64,000 nt of DNA, taken from Bacillus sp. UNC41MFS5. Lineage in GTDB: Bacteria > Bacillota > Bacilli > Bacillales_B > DSM-18226. Within the stretch, counting starts at the first letter, position 1, and the number at the start of each line of letters is the position of its first letter. Location of the stretch: positions 100,273 through 164,272 of the forward strand of contig NZ_JMLP01000017.1 in NCBI RefSeq assembly GCF_000686805.1. The letters run 5' to 3'. Below the pieces are notes generated by a model that saw only the letters and a list, made by a program, of their open reading frames with translations, searched no databases and was not told where the DNA came from. A program made the position numbers and the translations under genes. Below are positions 1-8,857 of the stretch, piece after piece.

Positions 1-41
1 GGAAACCCAATTTGGTAAAAAAACTTTGGAGGGAATGTGAA

Positions 42-1019
42 ATGATGAAAGAACCTATTTTTGACGTAGCGCATTTGGCACATATTGAAATTTATAGTCC
101 TAAAGTAGAAGAGTCAGTTTGGTTTTTTAAAGAGATTTTAGGGATGGAAGAATCGCACCGACAAGGTGATTCTGTTTATATGCGTGCTTACGAGGATTTT
201 TATCATCATACATTGATCATTACCAAAAATGAGGAAGCGGGACTTGGGCATGTTGCATGGCGTGCTACTTCTCCGCAGGCTCTAGAGCGTCGTGTACGAG
301 AGATTGAAGCGACAGGTTATGGAATGGGGTGGATTGAAGGCGATGTCGGTCATGGACCAGCGTATCAGTTCACAACGCCAGATGGTCATAAAATGGAAAT
401 TCTTTGGGAGGTTGAATATTTCAAACCGAATGAAGAGCAGGCAACACCACTTCTGAATCGTCCGCAAAAACGTCCACGCCGCGGAGTACCAGTCCGCCGC
501 TTAGACCATGTTAATGTACTGGCGAAGGAAACAAATAAAAACGTTGAGTTTTTAGAAAATGCACTTGGATTTAAGGTGCGTGAAAGGATTCTAAATGATG
601 ATAATACAGATGTAGCAGCCTGGTTAAGTTCAAACTCATTAGTGCATGAAGTGGCCATCATGGGAGATGCGTTAGCTGAAAAGGGAAGACTGCATCATAT
701 TTGCTACTGGTACGGGTATCCCCAACATCTAATGGATGTGAGTGAATTATTGGTAGAGCACGGCTTTAAAATTGAAGCAGGTCCTGGCAAGCACGGTGTC
801 TCTCAGGCTTACTTCCTATATGTGATCGAACCAGGGGGCAATCGTGTTGAATTATTCGGTGACACGGGGTATCAAATTTTTGATCCGGACTGGAAAACGG
901 TTGAATGGAAAGGGAAAGATTTAGAGCATGCCATTATTTGGTACGGTTCTAATTTACCACAAGAGTTCTTTGAATATGGAACACCAGTAAGGAAAAAGGC
1001 AGTTGCACCAATAAAATAA
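42..1019 (+). CDS. Catechol 2,3-dioxygenase-like extradiol dioxygenase (VOC family)
   Basis: Ring-cleaving Fe(II) dioxygenase of the two-domain vicinal-oxygen-chelate type; the family opens catechols next to the hydroxyls to give a hydroxymuconic semialdehyde. Counting from ATG 42, the C-terminal domain shows the expected metal ligands: His in RRLDHVNVL (about 156), His in RLHHICYW (about 219) and Glu in GNRVELF (about 270). Length, about 325 aa, is usual for the family. GGAGGG at 28-33 fits ATG 42 or the adjacent ATG 45. It heads a run of meta-cleavage genes, with a hydrolase and hydratase following. The exact ring substrate (catechol, 2,3-dihydroxyphenylpropionate or another) cannot be read from sequence. 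Confidence 0.9.
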   Translation: MMKEPIFDVAHLAHIEIYSPKVEESVWFFKEILGMEESHRQGDSVYMRAYEDFYHHTLIITKNEEAGLGHVAWRATSPQALERRVREIEATGYGMGWIEGDVGHGPAYQFTTPDGHKMEILWEVEYFKPNEEQATPLLNRPQKRPRRGVPVRRLDHVNVLAKETNKNVEFLENALGFKVRERILNDDNTDVAAWLSSNSLVHEVAIMGDALAEKGRLHHICYWYGYPQHLMDVSELLVEHGFKIEAGPGKHGVSQAYFLYVIEPGGNRVELFGDTGYQIFDPDWKTVEWKGKDLEHAIIWYGSNLPQEFFEYGTPVRKKAVAPIK

Positions 1020-1111
1020 ACGATGTTGAATCGTTAAAGGTGAGCTTGTTGAAAGGGGAAACATGGACTTCCTGCTACGGACAAGCTTACTATGTATGGA
1101 ATCTAAAAGCG

Positions 1112-1137
1112 AGAGGAAGCTTTCAATAGTTTCCTCT
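1112..1137 (+). terminator. Hairpin between dioxygenase and hydrolase genes
   Basis: AGAGGAAGCT pairs with AGTTTCCTCT (10 bp including one G-T) around a 6-base loop. Only a weak T-rich run (TCTTATTTT) follows, so it may be an attenuator or mRNA-processing hairpin rather than a full terminator. Confidence 0.4.
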
Positions 1138-1173
1138 ATCTCTTATTTTAATAGATGAAAGGAGCAATGCATT

Positions 1174-1989
1174 ATGGCGATTATCTCAAAATATATGGAT
1201 GTGAATGGGATTAACACACACTACCATGAGGAAGGGAGAGGAGCAGAAAAAATTATTTTAATACATGGGTCAGGACCAGGTGTATCTGCCTTCGCAAACT
1301 GGCGCTTAATTATCCCACGTTTAAGTGACTCCTATCATGTATTTGCACCAGATATTATTGGTTTTGGTAAGACGGATAAACTCCCTGATCATCAATATAA
1401 CGTTGAATTGTGGGTACAGCATTTAATTAGCTTTATTGAATCCGTGTCTGATGAGCCTGTTCACTTAGTCGGCAACTCAATGGGCGGCGCATTAGCACTC
1501 CATGTTGCCTACCAAAGACCGGACTTAGTGAATAAATTAATTTTAATGGGTAGTGTTGGCATCAAGCACCAAATTTCAGAGGGGTTAGAACGTGTTTGGG
1601 GTTATGAGCCAAGTTTGCAATCCATGCGGGAATTAATCGAGCTATTCTCGTATGATGAAAAAGCAGCGAAGAATGAAGAATTGGTCCGTCTTCGCTATGA
1701 AGCTAGTATTGAACCTGAGGTGAAAGATGCATTTTCGGCCATGTTCCCAGAGCCTCGCCAACAAAAACTCGATGAATTGGCGTTAACGGATGAACAAATT
1801 CAAAGCATAAACGTACAAACACTATTATTCCATGGCTTAAATGACAGGGTTATTCCTATTGAAGATACAAGCTATCGTCTGATTGAATTGCTTCCGCATG
1901 CAGAACTACACGTATTTAATGAGTGCGGCCATTGGACACAAATCGAAAAAACCGAGCCGTTCGTGGAGAATATTTTAAGATTTATTTAA
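1174..1989 (+). CDS. Alpha/beta hydrolase, 2-hydroxymuconic semialdehyde hydrolase type
   Basis: C-C bond hydrolase of the XylF/DmpD/TodF/MhpC group, which splits the meta-cleavage product into 2-oxopent-4-enoate and a short acid. The 271 aa carry HGSGPG near 31-36 (oxyanion region of this group), nucleophile elbow GNSMGG with Ser102, acid Asp224 in GLNDRVIP and His253 in CGHWTQ. ATG 1174 has GAAAGGAG just upstream. Placement between an extradiol dioxygenase and a 2-oxopentenoate hydratase supports this role over a generic esterase. Confidence 0.88.
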   Translation: MAIISKYMDVNGINTHYHEEGRGAEKIILIHGSGPGVSAFANWRLIIPRLSDSYHVFAPDIIGFGKTDKLPDHQYNVELWVQHLISFIESVSDEPVHLVGNSMGGALALHVAYQRPDLVNKLILMGSVGIKHQISEGLERVWGYEPSLQSMRELIELFSYDEKAAKNEELVRLRYEASIEPEVKDAFSAMFPEPRQQKLDELALTDEQIQSINVQTLLFHGLNDRVIPIEDTSYRLIELLPHAELHVFNECGHWTQIEKTEPFVENILRFI

Positions 1990-2097
1990 TGATGAATCAA
2001 AAGGATATGCCCTTCGTGTGATAAGGATTTCGAAAAGTAAAGGTGGGTAATTTCAATATTCCTACTACATAAAAATAATTTTGGGAGGTTGTTAGAG

Positions 2098-2562
2098 ATG
2101 GATGATCGTCAATTTCGAACGGCAATGGGAAAATTCGCAACAGGGGTAACCGTGATTACCACAGAACTTGATGGAGATATACATGGTATGACAGCAAATG
2201 CCTTCATGTCTGTATCCCTTGATCCAAAGCTCGTTGTCATTTCAATTGGAGAAAGAGCAAAAATATTAAATAAGATTAAGGAAAGCAAAATCTTTACCGT
2301 GAATATTTTAGCTGCGGATCAACAGGAGATATCGATGATTTTTGCGGGACAAATCAAGGAACCCCGCGAAGTTATTTTTGCTCGTTTAGATGGTAAACCC
2401 GTGTTAGAAGGAGCATGTGCACAGGTGGCTTGTGAAGTATCCACGGTGCATGTGGAAGGAGATCATACTTTGTTTATTGGAAAAGTAACCGATATTCACC
2501 TGGAAGAGAAGGAACCGCTTGTTTTCTTCAATGGAAAATATCGTGCATTGGCAGAAGTATAA
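2098..2562 (+). CDS. Flavin reductase domain protein (HpaC-like)
   Basis: About 154 aa flavin:NAD(P)H reductase of the HpaC/DIM6-NTAB split-barrel fold. It has the typical start FRTAMGKFATGVTVITT, then GMTANAFMSVSLDPKLV, and the late IGKV...PLVFFNGKYR. Such proteins supply reduced FMN or FAD to two-component monooxygenases that hydroxylate the ring before cleavage. ATG 2098 is chosen because GGGAGG at 2083-2088 is ideally spaced; an in-frame TTG at 2089 overlaps that site. The partner oxygenase is not in the window and may lie upstream of position 1. Confidence 0.87.
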   Translation: MDDRQFRTAMGKFATGVTVITTELDGDIHGMTANAFMSVSLDPKLVVISIGERAKILNKIKESKIFTVNILAADQQEISMIFAGQIKEPREVIFARLDGKPVLEGACAQVACEVSTVHVEGDHTLFIGKVTDIHLEEKEPLVFFNGKYRALAEV

Positions 2563-2596
2563 GCTGACTTTATTTTTGAACATGAAAGGAGACTGG

Positions 2597-3442
2597 ATGG
2601 AAACAATCTATTTAAATAAGGAGAATTTGGCTGCTTATCAGGAAGTGGCAAGCGTAAATGTTATGGCACTTGGATGTTTTGACGGTCTCCATCATGGGCA
2701 TGTAAAAGTGATTCAAACCGCATGGGAGGAAGCAAAGGAAAGACAAGTCTCTCTTTCAGTCATGAGTTTCTTTCCTCACCCGAAAACGGTCATCGGGGGG
2801 AAGGCGGGTTTTCACTATTTAATGCCGCAGTCCGAAAAAGAAAAAAGGCTTTGTGAACTAGGTGTTGATACTTTTTACCTTGTGGAGTTCGATAGAGACT
2901 TTGCAGGGTTGTTACCTCAAACATTTGTTAAGGAATACCTTGTTAATCTGGGTGTTATTCATGCAGTAGCAGGATATGACTTTTCTTATGGCAGCCGAGG
3001 TGCAGGAAATATGGATACACTAAAACAAGATTCCGGAGATCGAATAGATGTAACTGTGGTCGAAAAGGTGGAGCACAAAGGTGAAAAAATCAGTTCGACT
3101 CGTATCAGAGAACTATTGTTAGATGGGTATGTCGAGGAGCTGCCCAATCTGATCGGTCACTCTTACGAAATAAAAAGCAAAGGCGCTGGATCGGTGTTAA
3201 CACCCTATTCGCACTTTACACTCCCTGCTCCTGGAAGATATGATGTTACATTGAAAAATAAGAGCAAATCTTTTCAGACCGAAGTGATTGTAAAGGAGAA
3301 AGGCGTAACGCTTACTTGTTTAGATCAAATTCCGTCATGGCTCGAAGGAAACTTGACCATAGTCTGGAATCGGCGGTTGAAGACTGAAAGGGTTCAAACG
3401 GGGAAAAAGGATCATACTTTTTGTCGTCCCTTATTTGTATAA
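2597..3442 (+). CDS. FAD synthetase (RibF N-terminal domain)-like protein
   Basis: 281 aa. The N-terminal two thirds match the FMN adenylyltransferase half of RibF: nucleotidyltransferase motif GCFDGLHHGH at 26-35, PHPKTV, and SSTRIRELL before the domain end. The last 80 or so residues do not show the usual riboflavin kinase signature, so it is probably an adenylyltransferase with a divergent tail rather than a full bifunctional RibF. ATG 2597 follows AAAGGAG at 2585-2591; the open frame upstream overlaps the flavin reductase and is ignored. Lying directly after a flavin reductase, it may supply FAD for an aromatic hydroxylase (inference). Confidence 0.8.
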   Translation: METIYLNKENLAAYQEVASVNVMALGCFDGLHHGHVKVIQTAWEEAKERQVSLSVMSFFPHPKTVIGGKAGFHYLMPQSEKEKRLCELGVDTFYLVEFDRDFAGLLPQTFVKEYLVNLGVIHAVAGYDFSYGSRGAGNMDTLKQDSGDRIDVTVVEKVEHKGEKISSTRIRELLLDGYVEELPNLIGHSYEIKSKGAGSVLTPYSHFTLPAPGRYDVTLKNKSKSFQTEVIVKEKGVTLTCLDQIPSWLEGNLTIVWNRRLKTERVQTGKKDHTFCRPLFV

Positions 3443-3483
3443 ATGCAATATAAACCGATTATGAATAGAAAGTAGGGTTAAAA

Positions 3484-4260
3484 GTGGCTCAAATTGTAGA
3501 AGCCTATAAGCATTTACTTCAAGCTGAGAAAAACAAAAAGTCTGTGGCCCCACTTACGGATTTGTATCCTGATATCACTATTCAGGATGCTTACCGTGTT
3601 CAAATAAAAAATATTGATCAGAAGGTTAAGGATGGACAAAAAATTGTTGGGAAAAAGATCGGGTTAACATCATTTGCGATGCAGGAGCTATTAGGAGTTG
3701 ATCAGCCCGATTACGGTCATTTATTGGATAGTATGGATATTCCCAATGGTAGTATCATTTCAATGGAAACACTTTTTGAGCCCAAGGTAGAGGGGGAGCT
3801 TGCTTTTGTGTTGAAAAAAGATTTGATAGGGCCAAATGTTACAGTAGAAGACGTCCTAGAAGCAACAGAATATATTGTCCCTTCTATAGAGATTGTTGAC
3901 AGCCGTATTACTGATTGGAAAATTAAATTAGAAGATACGGTTGCGGATAATGCTTCTTGTGGACTATTCACCTTAGGCCGTCAAAGGTTCGATCCAAATG
4001 AAATGGATTTAACGAAAATCGAAATGAGTCTTTATAAAAATGGTGAGTTCATAAATAAAGGGACAGGGGCCGATGTGTTAGGTCATCCTGCAGGATGTGT
4101 TGCATGGCTGGCAAATAAGCTAGCAGAATACAATGTTACTTTAAAAGCTGAAGAAGTCATTTTATCTGGAGCCTTATCTGCGGCTGTTGCAGCTCAAAAG
4201 GGAGATGTCTTTACAGCTGAGTTTAGCCAGTTAGGAAAAGTTGAGGTATCTTTTGGTTAA
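3484..4260 (+). CDS. 2-oxopent-4-enoate hydratase family protein
   Basis: 258 aa fumarylacetoacetate-hydrolase-fold protein of the MhpD/XylJ/DmpE/HpcG group, which hydrates 2-oxopent-4-enoate to 4-hydroxy-2-oxovalerate. Recognisable blocks are KKIGLTS, the acidic FEPKVEGELAFVL, SIEIVDSRI and DNASCGLFTLG. Start is GTG 3484 after a weak AGTAGGG. It is the next enzyme after the C-C hydrolase upstream. The aldolase and acetaldehyde dehydrogenase that complete the pathway are not downstream, so they may precede the window or lie elsewhere. Confidence 0.88.
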   Translation: MAQIVEAYKHLLQAEKNKKSVAPLTDLYPDITIQDAYRVQIKNIDQKVKDGQKIVGKKIGLTSFAMQELLGVDQPDYGHLLDSMDIPNGSIISMETLFEPKVEGELAFVLKKDLIGPNVTVEDVLEATEYIVPSIEIVDSRITDWKIKLEDTVADNASCGLFTLGRQRFDPNEMDLTKIEMSLYKNGEFINKGTGADVLGHPAGCVAWLANKLAEYNVTLKAEEVILSGALSAAVAAQKGDVFTAEFSQLGKVEVSFG

Positions 4261-4442
4261 GTTACGAATGGTGATAGTTGGTGCCAGAATTGTTCAGATT
4301 GATTTTTCTATTAAGTAAATCTACTTATATAATTGTCAACACGATTGTAAATACCTCAAAGTAAGCTGTAAAAAATTGCCTATGAAAATGAAACAATTAA
4401 ACTGATAAGTAGAAATGAAAATAGAATGGTGGCATCGATGTA

Positions 4443-4706
4443 GTTGAAAACTTTACAAATTATATAGAATTACCTACTAAATATGATGTGAATGAATATT
4501 GATAATGGAAAACTTTTGCCTAACTGTAGGAGATCAACGAAAGCAGGAAGACTTATCTAGGGCAATTAGGGAAGAGGGGCCTATAGAAGATTGAAGGACA
4601 AAATTATTGATGGTGGAATGGAAGTCAAATGGTATTCATACCGAGAAGTGTTTAAAAGAAATTGCGATTGAAGGGTGTCGGGGAAAAAATAGACTTTATT
4701 GAATAG
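4443..4706 (+). pseudogene. UPF0158 family gene, broken by frameshifts
   Basis: Three frames read in turn give pieces of one UPF0158 protein: VENFTNYIELPTKYDVNEY, then IMENFCLTVGDQRKQEDLS followed by RAIREEG, then AYRRLKDKII with VKWYSYRE, and finally LKEIAIEGCR with IDFIE before TAG at 4704-4706. At least three frame changes are needed, so it is dead. The family's function is unknown. The N-terminal part is not recoverable. The rest of 4261-4840 shows nothing else apart from the terminator after it. Confidence 0.75.
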
Positions 4707-4716
4707 AAAAGACAGG

Positions 4717-4752
4717 AGGTGATTACTAATACAAAAGGCAATCACCTTTTCT
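4717..4752 (+). terminator. Intrinsic terminator
   Basis: AGGTGATT (4717-4724) pairs with AATCACCT (4740-4747) around a 15-base loop, followed by TTTTCTTTTT. It lies just after the decayed UPF0158 gene. Confidence 0.65.
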
Positions 4753-4840
4753 TTTTGAATTAAACCAGCTAATAGTTTGTTAACATTTTTCAATAAATAA
4801 TCATAATACCTCATAGGCAGTGCAATTTTCTAAAGAGTTT

Positions 4841-5335
4841 TCAATGCGATTTCCTTTGTATTAATTTATGAATAATCGCACTTGTAAAAGAGCCTAATAC
4901 AGCACTTCCTGCAATGTCAGAAGGATAATGATGTCCTACCCAAATTCGTGACAATCCCGTTAAAAAAGAAAACCCCAACATAATAGATCCAAGGATACGT
5001 TGATTAAAGAGGACTATTGTTGAAACGGCGAAAGTTAGTAGAGTATGTTTACTTGGAAAGGACGAATCGAATTTAGAAGGGGAAAGAATGTCTACTCTCC
5101 CTTTTATAAATGGACGGGGTTTAAAATAAAATAACTTAATTATAAAATGCAAGATTAACGAAATCATGATAGACACTACTGCTTCAATAGTTACATTCTT
5201 TTTTTTAAAGAGCAAAATCACTAAAATAATAAAGAAAACAAATTTCATCTTTTTGGAAATAAGTATCATTAATTTATCTATTATTAAATGACGTCCGGAA
5301 AGCAAATTTATTAAATGAAATAGTTTAACATCCAA
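4841..5335 (-). CDS. PAP2-family membrane phosphatase
   Basis: 164 aa integral membrane lipid phosphatase of the undecaprenyl-diphosphatase/phosphatidylglycerophosphatase class. All three PAP2 motifs are present: K67-x6-R74-P75 (KLFYFKPRP), PSKH at 94-97, and S129-R130-x5-H136-x3-D140. Four to five hydrophobic segments surround them. The start appears to be TTG at 5335, four bases after the stop of the upstream hydrolase, with AGAGGTG in front. The two genes form a minus-strand operon. Substrate (undecaprenyl pyrophosphate or other) is inferred from the family only. Confidence 0.85.
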   Translation of the reverse strand: MDVKLFHLINLLSGRHLIIDKLMILISKKMKFVFFIILVILLFKKKNVTIEAVVSIMISLILHFIIKLFYFKPRPFIKGRVDILSPSKFDSSFPSKHTLLTFAVSTIVLFNQRILGSIMLGFSFLTGLSRIWVGHHYPSDIAGSAVLGSFTSAIIHKLIQRKSH

Positions 5336-5337
5336 GC

Positions 5338-6126
5338 TTATTCACCTCTGTTTACTGGAAGGCTTTGGATAAAGTGATAAATGACATGATTCAATTTACT
5401 TGCTGCTTTTGTTGGGACCTGATGTTTAATGCCTTCAACAAAGGTTATTTCATTTTGAGGTAGTTTCGTATGTAGTTGTTTTGCATAACGATAAAATGTT
5501 CTATCTTTCGCACCATAAATGAGGGAAATTGGCATAGTAATGTTCTCTAGTTGATCGGAAATGTTATAGTTCAAACTGTAATCATAGTATTGCAAGATGT
5601 TTCTAGCATCACCTTTTTTAGCTTCTAGTAACATCTTGTCGAACAACTCTTTTGTATTTGAATTGCTATTGGATATTGACCGAGCTAAAGCAGGTAATGC
5701 CCCAATCTTTGAAAGGTTTTTAGCAAGGCATATTCTGTTTTTTAGACGCCAGTCACTTACCTCAGACATTCCACTAATAATGATTCCACCTAAAGCACGC
5801 CCTTTAGATGTTGATAACAAAAATTCCAATAGGATAGATGCCCCTGTTGAATATCCGCATAAAAAGGCTTGCTTAATATCCAAATGGTCCATTAGGTTTT
5901 TTATATCCTCAACGATTAGTGGATAGGTAACAGGTTTTCTAGAAAAAGGACTCCTTCCATGTCCTCGTATATCAAAGGTGATAACTTGAAAATAACGAGA
6001 TAGTCCTTCTAACTGGTATATGAAATTTATAGAAGTTAGAACGGGTGGATGAATAAATATGATTGGAATCCCTTTACCTTTAACAGTGTAGTAAAGGGTA
6101 CTCTCATCAACTTCGAGGATTGGCAT
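5338..6126 (-). CDS. Alpha/beta hydrolase
   Basis: 262 aa soluble hydrolase. It has FIHPP near 24-28, FDIRGHGRS near 51-59, nucleophile elbow GYSTGAS with Ser93, the acid region YGAKDRTF, and a C-terminal His in VEGIKHQVP. ATG 6126 is preceded by a GAGGTG-like site on the minus strand. No substrate can be assigned. Its link with the PAP2 phosphatase immediately downstream suggests a membrane-lipid or envelope role, but that is inference. Confidence 0.8.
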   Translation of the reverse strand: MPILEVDESTLYYTVKGKGIPIIFIHPPVLTSINFIYQLEGLSRYFQVITFDIRGHGRSPFSRKPVTYPLIVEDIKNLMDHLDIKQAFLCGYSTGASILLEFLLSTSKGRALGGIIISGMSEVSDWRLKNRICLAKNLSKIGALPALARSISNSNSNTKELFDKMLLEAKKGDARNILQYYDYSLNYNISDQLENITMPISLIYGAKDRTFYRYAKQLHTKLPQNEITFVEGIKHQVPTKAASKLNHVIYHFIQSLPVNRGE

Positions 6127-6295
6127 TGAATCACCTCAAATTAATAATAACTTGATTTGCTTTCATTTATTATTTGGTTTATTTTGTTGAATCATACAAA
6201 AAAGGCTTAGTCTCCCTGGCTTTTTTAGAACTATTAAATTGTGTCATCTGCATCTTTTTGTTGTTTTTGAAACATTTTTTGTAAAAAACAGAAGA

Positions 6296-6324
6296 TTGAC
6301 ACTATGATAAATGATATATAAAAT
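6296..6324 (+). promoter_or_regulatory. Likely promoter of eutWV
   Basis: TTGACA at 6296-6301 and TAAAAT at 6319-6324 are separated by 17 bases, with the first eut gene starting 40 bases downstream. The rest of 6127-6363 is AT-rich. I looked for an adenosylcobalamin riboswitch here and did not see one. Confidence 0.5.
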
Positions 6325-6363
6325 ATTTTTATATATTTAAAGATAATAGATTGGGGCTATGAC

Positions 6364-7797
6364 ATGTTTAAAACTGAGATAAACACCGTAGTAACTCTAT
6401 GTCAGCTTCACACAGATCTATCGGAACAAGACATACAAAAGATCCAAGAAGTCGTTCAAAACCTGCAATTAATTGCCGATTTAAATCAAGCAAATGTGTT
6501 TGTCGATTGTCAAACAAGAGAAAAAAAGCATGCTATTGTGGTGGCAGAAGCAGCGCCTGCAACGGCCAGTTCTGTCTATAAAAATCCGGTAGTCGGAAAG
6601 TTTGCCTATGAAACGTTTGAGCCTGCTGTTTTTTATGCGTTTCGGACGGGTAAGCCGCTTTTTCTCAATCATGCCTTAACCCAGGAGGGGAAAAAAGTCG
6701 AACAAAGCGTTGTTCCGATTGTTGGAGTCCATAATCGGGTGATTGGCACGTTGATCATGGAGAAAGACAACAGTGATAAGCTCCAAAATCAAAATAAACT
6801 GAAAGCGTTAACAGAGGCGAATGAGACGCTTAGCGAACTCTTACTGGGAATGGCTGAAAATCGCCCTTTTATCCCAGAAGTGATGGAGGAATCTCTATTC
6901 ATCATTGACGAGGATTTACGGATTCAATATTCGAATCCTGCTGCAATGAATCTTGTTTTAGAAATGTGTTCGGAGGAATGTAAAAGCGGCAAACTTTTTA
7001 CTTCCTATTTTCCTAACCTTGCAGAAATGTGCAGGCTGCCGGATGAACTTGTGATCCAAGAAATCATCATTCAAAATAAAGTCTTTCAAATGAAAAAAAT
7101 TGCTCTTGTGCAGCATGAGAAAAATAGCGGATCATTTATCATTTTTCGAGACTTAACAGAGTTGCGTGAAAAAGAGAGGGAGCTTACCGTAAAGACCGTG
7201 GCCATCCGGGAAATCCATCATCGCGTAAAAAATAACTTGCAAACGGTAGCGAGTCTTCTTCGGCTGCAAATGCGAAGAGGCGTCCCCGAAGAAAGCAAGA
7301 TTCATTTTATCAAGAGCCTTAACCGAATTGTAAGTATTGCCTCTGTCTATGAAATCATCTTATCCAATTCTGAAAATCAAGATGATGTAGAACTTGTTAG
7401 TTTAATAGAAAAAATCGGGAATATGCTGGTCTTTAGTGAAGATCATGAAGGAAAATTGATTTCGATCGACTATTCGGGCCAAAAGATCTTGATTAAATCG
7501 AATCTAGCTGTTTCCGTTGCTCTTGTTATCAATGAATTAATTCAAAATTGTGTGAAGCATGCATTTGCGGAGATGACAGAGGGCCAAATTCATGTAGTTA
7601 TCCAGGAAGAGGCTTCTGCAGTAAGAGTCCTCGTAAAAGATAATGGAATTGGCTATACTCCTTCCATGAAGCCGTCATTAGGACTAGATATCGTTAAAAT
7701 GATGATTGAACACGATTTATTGGGCCATTTTTCCATGGAAGGAACAAGGGAAGGAACGGAAGCAATCGTCGAATTTCCTTTTGCGAGGGAGGTTTAA
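6364..7797 (+). CDS. eutW: Ethanolamine-sensing histidine kinase EutW
   Basis: 477 aa sensor kinase without membrane segments. Order: an N-terminal sensor domain of the EutW type (about 1-140), a PAS-like segment (about 165-265), a HisKA_2 H-box IREIHHRVKNN with the phospho-accepting His at 285 or 286, and an HATPase domain with NELIQNCVKHAF and DNGIGY. In Enterococcus and Listeria, EutW senses ethanolamine and phosphorylates EutV. The next gene is eutV with a 3-base gap, and the rest of the eut locus follows. The ribosome site (GGGGC) is weak. Confidence 0.92.
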   Translation: MFKTEINTVVTLCQLHTDLSEQDIQKIQEVVQNLQLIADLNQANVFVDCQTREKKHAIVVAEAAPATASSVYKNPVVGKFAYETFEPAVFYAFRTGKPLFLNHALTQEGKKVEQSVVPIVGVHNRVIGTLIMEKDNSDKLQNQNKLKALTEANETLSELLLGMAENRPFIPEVMEESLFIIDEDLRIQYSNPAAMNLVLEMCSEECKSGKLFTSYFPNLAEMCRLPDELVIQEIIIQNKVFQMKKIALVQHEKNSGSFIIFRDLTELREKERELTVKTVAIREIHHRVKNNLQTVASLLRLQMRRGVPEESKIHFIKSLNRIVSIASVYEIILSNSENQDDVELVSLIEKIGNMLVFSEDHEGKLISIDYSGQKILIKSNLAVSVALVINELIQNCVKHAFAEMTEGQIHVVIQEEASAVRVLVKDNGIGYTPSMKPSLGLDIVKMMIEHDLLGHFSMEGTREGTEAIVEFPFAREV

Positions 7798-7800
7798 GGT

Positions 7801-8373
7801 ATGAAAAAGCGAATTATCGTAGTGGAAGATGAATCCATCGTCCGATTGGATGTTTCCCTCATGTTAAAAGATGCGGGCTATGATGTAGTGGCTGAAGCAG
7901 CTGATGGCGAGAAAGCAATTGAATTGGCTTACAGCCTTAAGCCTGATTTAATGATCATGGATATTAAAATGCCGAAGCTGAACGGTTTAAAGGCCAGTGA
8001 GATTATTTCCAACAAATTCAATATCCCGATTTTGCTGTTAACGGCCTATAGTCAAAAGGAATATATAGAGAAAGCGAAGAAGGCAAATATTTTAGGGTAT
8101 CTTGTAAAGCCGATTTCGGAGGCTAACTTGATTCCGGCGGTTGAAATTGCATTGAAGCAGGCTGAAAATGCTATTCTTTACAAAGAAAAAGTAGAAGAAA
8201 TGAATCGGGAACTGAAAAACCGAAAGATTGTTGAAAAAGCAAAAGGAATTTTAATGAAACAATTGAATTTACCGGAGGAAACGGCTTACAATAAGATTAG
8301 AGACCTTAGCATGAAAAAACAAATGCCATTGGAAAAAGTGGCAAAGTACATTATTTTGAAGTACCCAAGTTAG
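7801..8373 (+). CDS. eutV: ANTAR response regulator EutV
   Basis: 190 aa. Receiver domain with phospho-acceptor Asp54 in MIMDIKMP, Thr in LLTAYS and Lys in LVKPIS, then a coiled linker and a C-terminal ANTAR domain from about 130 (KIVEKAKGILMKQLNL through EKVAKYIIL). ANTAR proteins bind paired hexaloop hairpins in nascent mRNA and stop terminator formation. Matching hairpin-terminator elements occur before eutS and eutA in this window. Start ATG 7801 is 3 bases after eutW, so the two are co-translated. Confidence 0.94.
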   Translation: MKKRIIVVEDESIVRLDVSLMLKDAGYDVVAEAADGEKAIELAYSLKPDLMIMDIKMPKLNGLKASEIISNKFNIPILLLTAYSQKEYIEKAKKANILGYLVKPISEANLIPAVEIALKQAENAILYKEKVEEMNRELKNRKIVEKAKGILMKQLNLPEETAYNKIRDLSMKKQMPLEKVAKYIILKYPS

Positions 8374-8391
8374 TTTACAAGTGAATGGCTG

Positions 8392-8452
8392 AAGCAAAGG
8401 TGCTTAGTAGGTTTTATTTTTTATAAAAATAAAGTCTATTAGGCATTTTTTT
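8392..8452 (+). promoter_or_regulatory. ANTAR hairpin overlapping a terminator, eutS leader
   Basis: AAGC (8392-8395) and GCTT (8402-8405) close a hexaloop AAAGGT with A at position 1 and G at position 4, the ANTAR signature. The same GCTT begins the 5' arm of a roughly 19-bp hairpin (8402-8421 with 8426-8444, several G-U pairs) followed by a seven-T run. The two folds exclude each other, as expected for EutV antitermination. The upstream partner hairpin (P1) is not clear by eye. Confidence 0.78.
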
Positions 8453-8476
8453 ATTAATTTGAGAGGCGGGTTTGTC

Positions 8477-8818
8477 GTGAAAGAAGAGAAAAAGCGGTTT
8501 ATACAGGAGTTTGTCCCAGGGAAACAGGTAACTTTAAGCCATATTATTGCCAATCCGGACCCGGATATGTTTGAAAAATTGGGGATCCAGGAGGCTGGGG
8601 CATTAGGGATTTTGACGCTGACCCCAAGTGAGACGGTGATTATTGCCGGAGATTTAGCCACCAAATCGGCTAATGTCAAGTTAGGATTTTTGGATCGCTT
8701 TACCGGAAGTCTTGTGATTGTCGGCAATGTTTCAGAGGTGGAAATGGCGATGCAGGAAATCAACCGCTTTTTGCAGGCTACGCTGAAATATACCCCGGCC
8801 GAGATCACGAAGTCATAG
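8477..8818 (+). CDS. eutS: Microcompartment shell protein EutS
   Basis: 113 aa BMC-domain shell protein of the EutS/PduU type, which forms hexameric tiles of the ethanolamine compartment. The start region KKRFIQEFVPGKQVTLSHII followed by ANPDP is characteristic, and the remainder fits a permuted BMC fold. GTG 8477 is chosen because it gives the usual EutS N-terminus and has GAGGCGG upstream; an in-frame TTG at 8459 would add six residues. Its mRNA leader carries the ANTAR/terminator element. Confidence 0.93.
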   Translation: MKEEKKRFIQEFVPGKQVTLSHIIANPDPDMFEKLGIQEAGALGILTLTPSETVIIAGDLATKSANVKLGFLDRFTGSLVIVGNVSEVEMAMQEINRFLQATLKYTPAEITKS

Positions 8819-8857
8819 AATCAGAAAATAGAATTTTTCAAGAAAGGAGGAAATAGG

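Noticed and set aside
6127..6363. Adenosylcobalamin riboswitch before the eut locus
   Set aside because: No B12-box-like sequence or suitable length; only an ordinary promoter is visible.
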